This document shows, one piece after another, positions 32,699 through 44,158 of a stretch of DNA of 64,000 bases. The DNA comes from Bemisia tabaci (lineage: Eukaryota > Arthropoda > Insecta > Hemiptera > Aleyrodidae), in contig NC_092802.1 in assembly GCF_918797505.1 (NCBI RefSeq), forward strand, positions 14,523,883 to 14,587,882, given 5' to 3'. A program made the position numbers and the translations under genes. The notes beneath the pieces are model-generated. The model was given only the letters and a program-made list of their open reading frames with translations, searched no databases and had not been told where the DNA came from. The stretch's first letter is position 1; each line of letters begins with the position of its first letter.

Positions 32699-33503
32699 CT
32701 GCCGTGCTAAGGGAGAACGCCGTATGAGCCTTCAGACGTTGCCAAATTCCCCTCGATAAACACCGAATTTAATGGGAAAATTGTAAATATTTTCCCCCAA
32801 AATTTTCAGATAATTTTGAACGAGATTTAATCTAAAATATCTGAAAATTCCACGGAAGAAATATGCATGAATTTTGTCAAAAATACATGTTTTATCAAGG
32901 GGAATGGACCCCTAGACAAGGTACGAATTTCAGCATTCTGATACATGTTTCGTAAGTAAAATTTTACGTAGAACACGATGCACACAACAAAAATTACCGC
33001 AATTAACTCCTTACGAAGATATTTGATGATTCTTGATGCGTGAATTCAAACCACCCGCTCATGAAAACTCCATGGTCTGCGTGATTCACATCGCGCGCTA
33101 AACGTTATCATGACAGTCTCTGCGATATAAAAATCTGGCAACCTCGATCTTGACGCTTTGGCTCAGCTATAGCAAATTGCTAATAGTTTGAACAACACAT
33201 GGTGGAAATGAACATTGCTCGATTGAGAAGCTTGCTGAAACCGTTGTAGTGCGCGATTTGACTCACGTATAGAGCTTTGAGTATCTTGTGAGCGGGCAGT
33301 TCAAATTCCTCGTAATCAATGTGAAATAAAAACGTTAATATCTTCGTTAGGAGTTGGTTTCAGTAATTTTAATTGTGTGAATCGTGTTCTTCATGAAATT
33401 CTGGTTGGGAAACATGTATCAGATTGCTTAAATTAGTACCTTGTCTAGTGGTCCATTTGGCAACTCTCGAATGTTCATACGGCGTTTTTCCTTAACACGG
33501 CAG
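32699..33503. mobile_element. MITE family A with a nested 550-bp hairpin
   Basis: A left part CTGCCGTGCTAAGGGAGAAC ... TTTATCAAGGGGAA resumes at about 33,456 as TTTGGCAACTCTCGAATG and ends CCTTAACACGGCAG. Confidence 0.8.
32905..33455. mobile_element. Hairpin transposon nested in A
   Basis: TGGACCCCTAGACAAGGTAC at the left and GTACCTTGTCTAGTGGTCCA at the right. Inverted similarity continues inward (GAACACGATGCACACAA... and TTGTGTGAATCGTGTTC; CTTACGAAGATATT and AATATCTTCGTTAG). About 551 bp, no open frame, only copy in the window. Confidence 0.75.
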
Positions 33504-33850
33504 ATAAAGAGTCCGGCAACCCGCGTGCTTTTAATCGTGGAACACTAACAGCGATTGAGCATTACCTTGCCCATCTTTTTACGACTTCCACCCCTTCCCC
33601 TCACCGATGCCTGATACCCTTCGTGCATTCCAAGCTTGAAATCGTATGCGCAGGGGAAAGGTCAAGTCCCCATTAAAGCATGGCCATGAAGATAGCGGTG
33701 TCCGACCACCCAACGATAATTCTTATCATTGGCGGCGTGTTGCTTGCAAATTTCGGTAGCACCGCCGTCGCGTGCTCCACTCAAACCGTAGTTTCCTAGA
33801 CGAAAAATCGTAACTGGATTTCAATGTTGCGAACTTTTCACGCGCAAAGT
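33504..33850. other. Unassigned DNA
   Basis: No gene or recognised repeat. Confidence 0.35.
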
Positions 33851-34898
33851 TTATATTTACTCGGCAATCATCTCGCGTTTCTAATCGAAAATGTCACTGA
33901 TTTTCCGTCTATTTACACACTAAAATCAGCAAAATTCTGAACCGATATCGTATGGTCCTATTCCTGTAAAAAATTGATTTGTTCAGGTCATTTTTGCAGA
34001 CTTGGAATGGCATTATGCTCTTTCGTGTGGGACGGAACAAAATGTATTTCGCACGAGAGTGAATTAATAATCTTCATGAAACAGAACTCTGGAGGAAGTG
34101 CTGAGAGGCACCGTCGTAAAGCGAGAAGTTTCCGCGTCGTGTTCTTTGCATAATGTTAAACACCTTTCTTCTCCGAATATTTCCTCTTAAGTGAACAATA
34201 CAGCAGCAGATAGAAGAGACGCGTTCGCTTATTCAGGCCTCTTTTTTTTTCAAACGTTTCTCCCGATTCTGAGGGACACCTATACTTGTCAGCATAAAGC
34301 GGAGCACTGCGAGTTCGCGCCATCGCGCCCTCAATTTTGCAGATGCAACACGGACATCCATCCACCACGAATAGTTGTATCTCTACGCCTTCATCAACAC
34401 GCGTCCTTTCCTTGCTCTATTTCCACATTGTGTCGGTTTCGTTTGTCTTACTTCTAGGGTGTTTCAAGGGCCACGTGGAACAGAAATATGAGTATTCTAT
34501 CCGCAAAAATTGGCAACGTCTGAATTGTTGAACGGTGATCTTCCTCCGTAAGGCAGGATAGCTTGCCCGAAGGATTCCGAAGCACGAAGCTCATCGAGAT
34601 CTAATTTCACAAAATCATTTTTGCACTCAAGGACGGCATATCTGCGATTGATTTCCTTGCATTCATAGGTGCTTTCATGGATTTTTCCGCGAGCTTAGTT
34701 TTTTCTCGATGAACTTACTTCATTTATAGGTCAGCTCGCGTCAGAATCGCGGAGCTTTGAAAATCCGGGACGAAGCTGCAGCGGAGAGTCTAATGGTGTT
34801 TGTAATTTTGGCTCTTTCTCCCGCTGTAATTACGGAGATTAAGGTCTTTCTTTCTTATCGCCTTTGCAGCTGCTTCTCCCAATTTTATGGCATCTTTC

Positions 34899-35078
34899 GC
34901 TTCCTACAGTGGCGTGGCATGCTTCGCGATGTATTGATCAATCTGCCATTTAAACCTATGGAAAAGTATCGATGAACAGGGTGTTCGCAACGAACGCCTT
35001 AATAATCGATTCTTTATCATAGCTTCAAATGTGAAAATATTGATAATTGATCACTTACGCCTCGCCACTGGCCTAGTA
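34899..35078. mobile_element. MITE family E, copy 5
   Basis: The element 34,907-35,070 (CAGTGGCGTGGCATGCTTCG ... CTTACGCCTCGCCACTG) is flanked by GCTTCCTA and GCCTAGTA, 5 of 8 matching. Confidence 0.7.
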
Positions 35079-35404
35079 TCCCTTTTTTTCCGGTACCTTT
35101 TCAAGACGATGTTGAATAACTTGCTGCTCCTGATAATTCCAAGGTCTTGAACGTACCCTGCAGACTGCGGACCGCAGAACGAGGTACAAAATAAACAGCT
35201 AATGCCCCATTTTCTCCCTCAAAGTATCATTAAAGTGCGGTGGTCCACCGCAACAATCAACATTTTTCAAATTTAACTCACAATTTAGAAATTGTGATCT
35301 TCCTACAATTCATGATTCCAAACTTCCTGCTCACGAAAAACACAAAGTTTGCGTGTATTCAATCGGGCACAAAATTCATTTCAGTGTGGTTCACGATAAA
35401 ATTA

Positions 35405-35575
35405 GAGTTCCTATATAGAGAGAGTACGGACATGTTGAAAAATGAAGCTCTTAGCACCAGGGGGGCCAAAATTCTAACACAACAAATGCCACTGCCAATT
35501 TTCAGATTCCGATATCAAACCAAGATGTCCAAAAATGTTCATATATAGACATCCCTCAAAAATGAGTAATTCAAG
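35405..35575. repeat. Repeat family U
   Basis: TAGAGAGAGTACGGACATGT, GAAGCTCTTAGCACCAG, ACAAATGCCACTGCC and TCCGATATCAAACCAAGATG as in the 12,926 copy. Confidence 0.55.
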
Positions 35576-36437
35576 TAAAAATACAAACTGATTGCGGTGG
35601 ACGCAGGTGTCGTAAGACGGTGTGTCGTAATTTTTTAGCCAACGTGTGTTAAAAATTCAGCATAGAGCTGAAAATCTCAATTCAGAGGGAAAAAGCTCTT
35701 ATGAGCCCAATTTTCCCTTAAAGAAATATGCTGTTTGGTGCAACACTTGTTAGGACCATTCAAAATGTAATTTATTTTATGCTAACAAGTAGGTCTCTGT
35801 ACCACGTAGCCCCTGATGCACCACTTGAAATAAGACAAACGAAACGGACACAATGTGGAAATAGATTAAGGAAAGGACCGCGTTGATGAAGGCGTAGAGA
35901 TACAACTATTCGTGCTTGATGGGTGTCCGTGTTGCATCTGCAAAATTGAAGGCGAGATAGCGCGAACACGCAATGCTCCGATTTATGCTCACACGTAGGT
36001 GTCCCTCAGATTTGGGAGAAACGTTTTAAAAAAGGAGACCTGAATAAGCGAATGCGTCTCTCCTATCTGCTTCTGTGTTGCTGTTGCTCACTTAAGAGGA
36101 ATTATTCGGAGAGGAAAGGTGTTTTACATCATACAAAGAACACGACGCGCCAACCTTTCGCTTTACGACGGTGGTTCTTGGCACTTCCGCCAGAGTTCCG
36201 TTTCACGAAGATTATGAATTCAACTCCGTGTGAAACACATTTAGTTGCTTCCTACACGAAAGAGCATAATACCATTCCAAGTTTAAAAAAATGACCTGAA
36301 CAAATCATTCTTCTTACAAGAATAGCTCTATACGATATCATTCCGAAATTTTGCTGATTGTAGCCTGTAAATAGACGGAAAATCAGTGACATTTCCGATT
36401 AGAATCGCGAGATAAATACCGAGTAAAAATAAATTTG

Positions 36438-37370
36438 GGTTATGTCATTTCTAACGGAGAATTTCACTGATTTTCCCCTAGATTTTATGATAAAATCAGA
36501 AAAACTTTCGGTATTAAATTGCACAACAGCACATTTTACATTTTTGTGGAACAAATTAATCGTTTGATACAATTTGGCAACTTTGGAATGAGGTTACGTT
36601 CCTTCGTGCTAAAGACGACGGATTTCACGTGAGCCGAGTCTATTTATGAATCAATGCTTCCTGGAGGTCATGCGGTCATCGCGATACGACCTTACGCCAG
36701 AGGAGCGGCGTTATGTGACAAACATTGACTACCTCGGAATGAACATCCCCTCTAAATTTTTGAAGTTTGACCAAGAAAGCGGCTCTTTAAGGGCGCGAAG
36801 CGTCCTATGGGGCTGGACCGCCTAGCATATTCATACACTGTAATTGAATAATCATCCGGCGTTTATTCGAGGCCCTGTAGCCTCTTGTCACACCGCATGC
36901 TGGTGCGTTAACCTAACGGGACACAGAACACACCGGTGACCTCACCAGGACGATCGGAAACTAAACCTCGCAGGAAGCGAGGTTGCACGTCCGCTGGAGG
37001 GAACCCAACCTCAGGGCTGAAAGGGTGGATTTCGGGGGTGGATCCGACACCGCGGGGCGCTAGGGGTGCGAGATTATGTCATCGAGGCGAGCTTTCGGGG
37101 GTGGATTACGAGTGATAGACAGTGGACAAATGGCGGGCCGGCACCCGGGCTGTTGTCGCGCGGACTTAACGAACGACGGGGTTGGACGAGACGGGAAAGA
37201 AAACGGGTTGGAATTGACGCCGGGAGTATGAGGCCTACCCCTCGCTTAGCATATGAGCCTGGTTGGCCCAGGTTAGTGCAATACTCTCCGAACTTAAGGT
37301 GAATGAAGGGTCGCGATGCTAGAACAGATTTTCTCTTTAAGAAGATCCCGTATCGACACAGGGTAGCTTC
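36438..37370. other. Unassigned, partly GC-rich DNA
   Basis: A family L-type end lies at about 36,575-36,615 and a Y end at about 36,680-36,715. Positions 36,880-37,300 are GC-rich. The 78-codon + frame at 37,066-37,302 has no domain. Confidence 0.4.
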
Positions 37371-37600
37371 AGGCAGGGAAAACCGGGAAATGTCAGGGAA
37401 TTTTAAAAAGTCAGGGAAACTTTGGAAATGCCAGGGAATTTTAAAAAGTCAGCGAAAACCTGGAAATGTGAGGATTAATGACAGAAGTGTCAGGGAAAAT
37501 TGTAAATTTACCTAAATTAGCTTTTTAGAATAGATTTGACGTTTGGAAAGTCAGAGAAAAAATTCAGGGAATTCCACGTTCGAAATCCCTAAAAAATCAG
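37371..37600. repeat. GTCAGGGAA short-unit repeat
   Basis: Irregular units of TCAGGGAATTTTAAAAAGTC and GGGAAAaCCnGGAAATG repeat several times. It looks like a degenerate tandem or dispersed repeat of unknown type. Confidence 0.65.
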
Positions 37601-37968
37601 GGATTTTCAGCATTTGTGAAAACTCCCCCCTCAGTAAGCTTATATCACGTCGCACCAATTCCTTCTAAACGTTCCGATTTGAGTCCCTACTTTGATCATG
37701 GCACGCTGGCCGACTTTGAATGACCGATTGCATAAACGCGATTTTCGAAGGCGCTTTGATGTGGCCGACCACGGTGCGACACGGAGTATAATAGGATCGG
37801 GGCAGTAAGCGCGCGCTAGCTATTAGGGAGAAAGTGCATTTTCCAGCGCGGGGCTCACAGTTTAAAGAGGGTGCTAAGCGCTCGCTTTGAGGTGTTTTGG
37901 CGGGGGGTTGGGGGGGGGGGGGTTGGTGATGATGAAAGCAACTTGCGAAAGCGGCCACTTCGACGTCG
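37601..37968. other. Unassigned DNA with G run
   Basis: A G-rich run lies at about 37,904-37,923. No gene. Confidence 0.4.
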
Positions 37969-38108
37969 CACAACGGATTGAATCAATTAGTGAGGACGGA
38001 CATGAAATTTTTGACTAAAATTGCAAGTTTTGATGCTCGTTGCGTCACATTTTAAATTTCAGGGGGTGCTTGTGGAAGAAAATTTCACAAGGGAACCAAT
38101 GAAGCCAC
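37969..38108. mobile_element. MITE family B, left fragment
   Basis: CACAACGGATTGAATCAATT preceded by CGTCG, then GGACATGAAATTTTTGACTA. Truncated before the right end. Confidence 0.65.
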
Positions 38109-38140
38109 GAATGCAGTTAGACGGTATTGTTCCTTAAGGT

Positions 38141-38260
38141 CCAGTTACACGATCAAATTGAGCCATCAAATTTGGCCTCTCATTGGTCGCATACTCACCT
38201 CAGGTCTTTTTCCACGAATCAGAGCTTCAGTTTGATGACTCAATTTGATCGTGTAACTGA
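38141..38260. repeat. 120-bp hairpin element
   Basis: CCAGTTACACGATCAAATTG (then AGCCATCAAA) is mirrored by TTTGATGACTCAATTTGATC (then GTGTAACTGA). MITE-sized. Confidence 0.65.
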
Positions 38261-38316
38261 ACTTCTGGCCATCGGCATGGATTACATCTGTCTCGGTATG
38301 AAGGTGGAGGCTCTAG

Positions 38317-38559
38317 ACTGCAATGCTACGGAAAAACGCCGTATGAGCATTCCATTGCTGCCAAATTTCTTCTCAGCAAGAGTTATTTTAGAGGAAAAAA
38401 ATGAATATTTTTCCTTGAAATACTCGAAATATCTAGCTAAATTACATACGAACGAAATTTTCTAAAAATCGGAAGAAAAATATTTATGAATATATTCCAA
38501 AAAACTCGTCATTTGTTTAACGTCTGGGAGCTCATGTGGCGTTTTTCTTTTGGACGGTA
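38317..38559. mobile_element. MITE family A, copy
   Basis: CTGCAATGCTACGGAAAAAC with GCCGTATGAGC at the left. The right end (GGCGTTTTTCTTTTGGACGG) runs directly into a B element. Confidence 0.65.
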
Positions 38560-38792
38560 CACAGTGGACCGAGTCAATTAGAAAGGTCGGACATGAAATT
38601 TTTGACTAAAACTGCGAATTTTCATGTTCATTTCGTCAGTTATTAAATTTCAAAGGTTGCTTATGGAATAAAATTTTACGAGGGAACCGATGAAGGCACA
38701 TTTAGAACCTCAAAGTTTTGTATAAACGGATGGATGGGCTTTTAAAGTTTCCGAATTTTGTCCGACCTCTCGTATTATCTCGATCTACTGTG
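38560..38792. mobile_element. MITE family B, copy abutting A
   Basis: 233 bp, CACAGTGGACCGAGTCAATT ... TCTCGATCTACTGTG, followed by CGCCG. The left flank CGGTA is not a good duplicate, so the junction has mutated or been rearranged. Confidence 0.75.
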
Positions 38793-39171
38793 CGCCGTGT
38801 CGAGCTGCCCGGTGCAATAACTCCCGTGGCGAGCGCCACTTGATCGCGGGTAATTAATCGGGAGTCGTTTTCGTTGTGAGTCTGCGAAGCGATGTAGTTC
38901 GCAGCTTCAGTTGTTGTCACTGTTTATACAATGGTTCGTGCAGCCACTTGAAAGTACTTCATTCTTTCAAAAACTTAGCTTTACATACAGGGTGTTCCAA
39001 AAGCCCCCTCTCCTCCCCAACCCCCAAACTCCACTCGAATGCGATAGTTTTCCTCAGAAAAAAACACGCCTTTAATAGGTAGAATTTGTTTGTAATAATT
39101 GGTAAAAGAATTCTTTAGTCTCCTGACAACAGAATTGTGATCTTAAAATTCAAAAAAATGACAAGTAGCTG
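38793..39171. other. Unassigned DNA
   Basis: Nothing recognised. Confidence 0.35.
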
Positions 39172-39465
39172 CACGGAGAAAAAAACTTCGTGCGTGGGAC
39201 CCGAAGTTTAGGTCATATGGATCTCTGAAGTTTTCGGATTGAGCATCCGAACACTTAAGGTCCATCTGCTGAGGTTTGGATCAAACATTTCATCTGAAAC
39301 TTCAGTTCTTACATCTGAAGTACTTCAGATGTAAGAACTGAAGTTTCAGATGTGTGATCCGAACCTCGACAGCTAGACCTAAAGTGTTCAGATGCTCAAT
39401 CTGAAAACTACAGAGATCCATATGACCTAAACTTCGGGTCCCACGCACGAGGTTTTTTTTCCGTG
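39172..39465. mobile_element. 294-bp hairpin MITE with CACGG ends
   Basis: CACGGAGAAAAAAACTTCGT ... CGAGGTTTTTTTTCCGTG. The arms pair almost end to end, with the turn at TCTGAAGTACTTCAGA (about 39,317-39,332). Flanked by TG on both sides. Confidence 0.75.
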
Positions 39466-39550
39466 TGAGATTATGCAACTAATTGATGCAATTTATCGCA
39501 CGTCGCTTTGACACCAAAAATGGCGTCCATAAAATCACCTCAAGTAATGA

Positions 39551-39809
39551 TTGGACCGCATCAAGCAGAGAGAAACCAAGACACACGAGCTATCGCCAAA
39601 TTTAATCGAGCATATTAATTTTTTACATGAAACTGGTTGTCCGGATTTTCGGGCATATTTCTCTGAATTTTCTACATAAAACAAAGCAAATTCCTAAAAA
39701 TTATTAACGGAATCAGCACAAACGTTCTCGTGTGAAAAATTAAATCGCCCAGTTTTTGCCATGGCAATAGCTGATGTGGCTCGGTTCCTTTCTGCTAAGC
39801 GCGGTCCGA
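39551..39809. mobile_element. Repeat family W, copy 2
   Basis: TTGGACCGCATCAAGCAGAG then AAACCAAG, mirrored by GGTTCCTTTCTGCTAAGCGC then GGTCCGA. The inner GAGCTATCGCCAAATTTAAT corresponds to AATTAAATCGCCC..ATAGCTGATG. Confidence 0.6.
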
Positions 39810-40288
39810 TTGTGAGTACAGTCCTGCGTTCTCTATTTTATGCAGAGTTCGCAAGCTTCGGCAAAATCGATGATTCCGCACGGGAAAGGTTCGCACTCGT
39901 GAAGCGAAGGTGAGAGGCCACGAGGCGGCATGAGCGTCATCTCCGGTCATCATCTGCAGGTGCCGTGGCGATGACGGGCTCCAGCGTTTCGTCGCGTCGG
40001 AGCGAAAGGGACTCCCTCGGGGCCCGCGAGTCCGCACCCGCAATCCCACGGTCGAGCGGAGCTCCCTTCCACGAGTCATTACGCCGCCTCACGCCCCGTC
40101 TTGCTCGTTTCAATCAGCATTCACGGCAAAATGCAGCCAATTTCCAAGCGAGATCCCGCAGGACTCACGGTCGTTTACCAGCGCTTTGTGAAATCAATTT
40201 AACGCGGCCGTATTCATAGTTGTTCCGTAAACAGCTCCTTTCCTTTGGAAGCCATGCCGGTAATTTTGAGGTTAGGTCATGCAGCAAT
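39810..40288. other. GC-rich unassigned DNA
   Basis: 39,870-40,210 is CpG-rich with overlapping open frames of 84-94 codons on both strands. No domain is recognisable. It may be host regulatory or exonic DNA, unproven. Confidence 0.3.
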
Positions 40289-40791
40289 GGAGATGTTGCA
40301 TGTGTGAGGAATTTGCGATTTGACTATTGATTCTTATGTAAAAGTTCGCGAGAAAACACGATGGAGCCACTGGTTTTCTCTGAGATCAACTCCCAAGCTC
40401 AAAAAAAGCTCTCAAGTTGAGGCCAAAATGGAGGGGATACCCCACGCTATCCTGAGAGTCCACCTCTACATCAAAACAAACTCTCAATGCAAAGATAGGG
40501 AGCAAATACATTGACAGGGCTGCTACTTTATTTGGGGACTCCAAAACTGAAAGCACGGTATCACTGTCAATGTATTTGCTCCCATTCTTTGCATGGAGAG
40601 TTTGTTTTGATGTAGAGGTGGACTCTCAGGATAGCGTGGGATATCCCCTCCATTTTGGCCTCAACTTGAGAGCTTTTTCTGAGCTTAGGAGATGATTTCA
40701 GAGAAAACCAGTGGCACCATCGTGTTTTTCGCGAACTTTTACATAAGAACCAACAGTCAAATCGCAAATTCCCCACACATGCAACATCTCC
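40289..40791. mobile_element. MITE family G, copy 4
   Basis: Complete, 503 bp, GGAGATGTTGCATGTGTGAG ... CCCCACACATGCAACATCTCC-type end. Flanks AAT and ATT. Confidence 0.85.
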
Positions 40792-41131
40792 ATTATCTAC
40801 AAAAATCTCCCAGAATAGCAAATAGCTTTTGCTTTTAACCAAAAAATAGTTAATTCCAAAGGAAAATAACTGTGTAGAATTTAACACTGTACATATATTA
40901 AGTATTTTTTAAAGAAAAGAAAAAGTTACACGATTTCGAAAACACTGTAATTGCGCTGGTTCCTTTTTGCTAAATGCGATCCATATGGACGTTGTTTTGC
41001 AATAAAAAACCGAAATTTCTGACCTTCTAATAGCTGGATAAGCTTCTATCTGCATCGAGAAACCAATAGCAAATACGCTTTTTCTAAAAGGAGCCAAAAA
41101 TTGTAGTTCCTTATTGCAAGATGCAGTTAAG

Positions 41132-41479
41132 TTATAAACCCGAGACGCTCTTCGCTCTCCCCGCCACCACCGCTACCACCACGCGATTCATCCCACACGT
41201 TTCAACGCTGACAACCACGTCACGGATTCCTTCCACACGGAAGCGCATCGAGATCCCGACACTTATATCTCGCTCAGTTCCACCTCGAATCATCTCAACA
41301 GCTTCAAGGTCATCGCCGCCAAATCTCAGCGAAAAATCCGCGGAAACTCCAGACTTTCCTCGAAAAAGTACGGCGGTCTTCAACGTCGGTATCGGCAGAT
41401 GCATCCTGCTGACCGATTCGCGGTGTTCCGATGCATTTTTCATGAGCCGCGCCACGATTGCGTCACGGATGTTTTGCAC
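41132..41479 (-). other. Isolated GC-rich open frame, uncertain coding
   Basis: A 115-codon minus frame with a mixed, non-repetitive composition (many Val, Arg, Ser and Gly) and no microsatellite or MITE under it. A 120-codon Thr/Ser-rich frame lies antisense on the + strand. Neither shows a domain I know, flanking splice sites are not convincing, and GC content alone lengthens open frames. It is kept as a possible exon or relic only. Confidence 0.25.
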
Positions 41480-41832
41480 TTAACGGAATTAGTTCATGCG
41501 TTCCCGTTTGCCAATTTTTTTGAATTTTCATAATTTTCAATGATCCGGAATTGGTGATCGTGCCCGATAAGGCAGCGCTGTATGCATGATAGATTAGCAA
41601 GGCGAGGCACGATGACGATGAAGCACACAACTTGTTGTTGCCAGATTTTGCTGAAAATTAACATAATGCCGTAAGACTCTTTGTAAAAAGTGCTGATTTT
41701 CAGCATAATTTGGCAACCGTGAATTCACAACTGTAACAGAATTACGGCGGCGACAAGGCCCGCGCGAGTAGGCGAGTGCGAATTTCGGATGATTGATAGG
41801 AATACCGCGGGTCACCTGACCCCGGGGAACGT
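41480..41832. other. Unassigned DNA
   Basis: No gene or known repeat. TTTGGCAACCGTGAATTCAC at about 41,709 vaguely resembles an A inner end. Confidence 0.3.
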
Positions 41833-42014
41833 GTTGCATCCAGTGGCGTGGCGTGCTTTGCGATATATCGATCGATCTGCCATTTAACCCTACGGAAAAG
41901 GGTCGATAGACAGGGTGTTTGCAACGAATGCTTTAATGATCGATTCTTTACCTCAGCTTCAAATGGAGATATATCGATAGAATCGATCCTTAACGTCTCG
42001 TCACTGGTTGCATC
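41833..42014. mobile_element. MITE family E with perfect 8-bp duplication
   Basis: The element 41,841-42,006 (CAGTGGCGTGGCGTGCTTTG ... TTAACGTCTCGTCACTG) sits between identical GTTGCATC octamers (41,833-41,840 and 42,007-42,014). An 8-bp duplication with CAGnG termini is the standard signature of hAT transposons. It is non-autonomous. Confidence 0.9.
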
Positions 42015-42106
42015 GCGCGGAGCGAGCGGAGACGTCTTGCAGATTCGACCAATCAAACCCATCGGTTTTCGACAGATCGAACCTTTTTTTGGACCTCGCG
42101 AGGCGG

Positions 42107-42337
42107 TACACTGGAAAAAAACCACATTGGATCTAGAGTCCAGACTCTTAAAAACATCGACAAGAAAAAGTACTCTTGATTCAATCAGAATCTAGCTTAA
42201 ATCAAGAACCAAGCCTCTTAATTTAAGCGGATTTCGTTTTGATTCAAGCAAAAATCCGATTGAATCAAGAGCATTTTTTCTTGTCAATGTTTTCAAGAGT
42301 CTGGACTCTAGATCCAATGTGTTCTTTTTCCAGTGTA
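42107..42337. mobile_element. MITE family H, copy 3, TA duplication
   Basis: The best-preserved copy: CACTGGAAAAAAACCACATT ... ATGTGTTCTTTTTCCAGTG at 42,109-42,335 between TA dinucleotides. Confidence 0.85.
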
Positions 42338-42840
42338 CCAAAATTACGCACCAAAGTTTTGATTTTTAAGTCCCCGAATCGGTAGTACCGATTTCAAAAT
42401 AAAATGGCAGCTGGGAGATTTGGGCGTAAAAGTACTAGCAAACCTCTAAATGAAATTCTCTTTTGGTTCCATTTTGGGTCTGCGTATTGCGTTGACGGCT
42501 CGCAAAGAAATTGAGGGAAAGGACACGTCGTTCACTTTTGCTGAAACGATAAGAGAAGTTGTGTCTCACAGGAAATGACTCAAAAATCACGATGAGTTCA
42601 CGGGGGAAAATATGGAATATACTCCTAGCATCACGATCTCCGTAATATATATTTATTCCTCCTAGGATGTAAAAAAGCATCGATATATCAAACAAATTTT
42701 GCCGAAACAACGAGTTTAGCTTTTCACTCTTTGTAAAACCAGAGAAGCAACAGTGTAAGTAGCATACTTCAGCAGTCTATTGGTGTTAAATCTCGCCCGA
42801 AAACCCTAAATCAAAGCCAAATGAGACTTAGCGCGAAATA
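42338..42840. other. Unassigned DNA
   Basis: Nothing recognised. Confidence 0.35.
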
Positions 42841-43530
42841 TCGCATCCGATTAGTCAAGTCGACAAGATTTGGTCGCGCGTACACCACGCTGCAGCACAG
42901 TAAATGCACAAAATATAAAAGAAAAAATTAAAGTGCTTTGGGAATCATTAAATTTGACACGGAACCACCTTAATATTTACAAAACACATTTTATATTTTC
43001 CTTTAATACATATTTTTTTTCATCAATTTAAATGAGGAAAATCCATGCAGAGTGTGCAAAAATTTCAAAATCATGAGCTGTAAAACGCCGACTCCGCGAT
43101 TTTAAATATTACAGCCAAACGCAGAGCGGAGCGCGCGGCGTGCTACAGGCGCGGCGCGAGACGCCCACTCTAACACCTACAAACCTAAGGGGATACTTCA
43201 CGCATTGCGCAATGCTTGAAGTATCCCCTTAGGTTTGTAGGCGGCAATGCGCGTTGGGAGTAGTTGGCCAGCCGCGCCGCGTCGCAGCGTGCCACGGCGC
43301 CTCAAGCAACTATTTCACAACAGAGGTGTTGCACGGTATCAAACGAAATCGAAGGCGCTCCAACATTTTAAGATTGATAGGCGTCCTTTGAGAGTACGAA
43401 GCATTCCTCGCAAAATAAATCAAGGTACTACGGCACGAACTCCCGTTCCGAAAAAACGCGTGGACATGAACTACTAGAAGAACCAGGTGTACGGACAAAA
43501 AATCGTTGTCGAAATGTCCTTCAACCATTC
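42841..43530. mobile_element. Repeat family J, copy 4 (reverse)
   Basis: Reverse orientation of 8,915-9,720: CACCACGCTGCAGCACAG, AAAGTGCTTTGGGAATCATT, ACTCCGCGATTTTAAATATT, the central palindrome at about 43,180-43,242, CAACTATTTCACAACAGAGG and CGTTGTCGAAATGTCCTTCA. It keeps both tails, so this and copy 1 define the element length. Confidence 0.7.
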
Positions 43531-43670
43531 TTTTTCATTTGTGTGATTATTATTATTATCCATCTTTCAAGTTTAACCCGCTAAAACCGTTAACACTTCA
43601 TCTCACGCTCAGAATTCGGTCGCGAAATCACCATGAAGTGTCTCATTATCTTACCACAAGATTGCGGGTC

Positions 43671-43931
43671 TATACTGCCTTGCTGAGGAAAAACGCCGTA
43701 CGAACCCTCAGGCGTCGCCAAATTTCCTTTGATAAGATACTAATTTATTCGGAAAGTCGTTAACACTTTTACCCCGACTTTTTAGACAATTTTATTCGCA
43801 ATTCAATCTTAAATATCTGAAAAGTTCTAGAGAGAATATGCGTAACTTTCTTCAAAAATAAACATTTCCTTGAAGACAATTTGGCAACATTCGAATGCTC
43901 ATACGGCGTTTTTTCTTAGCATGACAGTATA
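43671..43931. mobile_element. MITE family A with TATA duplication
   Basis: The element 43,675-43,927 (CTGCCTTGCTGAGGAAAAAC ... TTTTTTCTTAGCATGACAG) lies between TATA tetramers. Confidence 0.8.
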
Positions 43932-43990
43932 AAAGCTCCCTCTCTCGCACACATAGATCCGAAACGGAAATCACACCGCACGAGACCGAG

Positions 43991-44156
43991 GATCCAAGCA
44001 GTGCTTTGCGATCTATCGATTGATCTACCATTTAAACCTATGCGAAAAGATCGATAAACAGGGTGTGCCTTAATAATCGATTCTTTACCATGGCTTTAAA
44101 GGAGATACATCGATAATCGATCAGTCGATCACTAACGCCTCGCCACTGGATCCAAG
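43991..44156. mobile_element. MITE family E with perfect 8-bp duplication
   Basis: The element 43,999-44,148 (CAGTGCTTTGCGATCTATCG ... ACTAACGCCTCGCCACTG) lies between identical GATCCAAG octamers. Confidence 0.9.
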
Positions 44157-44158
44157 GC

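Larger units (their letters stand above)
33851..36437. mobile_element. Element K: 2.6 kb with 630-bp inverted arms
   Basis: The left arm 33,851-34,480 and right arm 35,800-36,437 are reverse complements over their whole length with scattered changes. Examples are TCACTGATTTTCCGTCTATT, GTGTTCTTTGCATAATG and GATACAACTATTCG against their inverses. The 1.3-kb spacer holds an A fragment (34,488-34,552), an E element and a U repeat but no recognisable transposase. Part of the arm also resembles the 50.5-51.8 kb tandem repeat (ACAACTATTCGT..TCGATGG). It could be a foldback transposon or a duplicated-inverted segment. No clean target duplication was identified. Confidence 0.7.
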
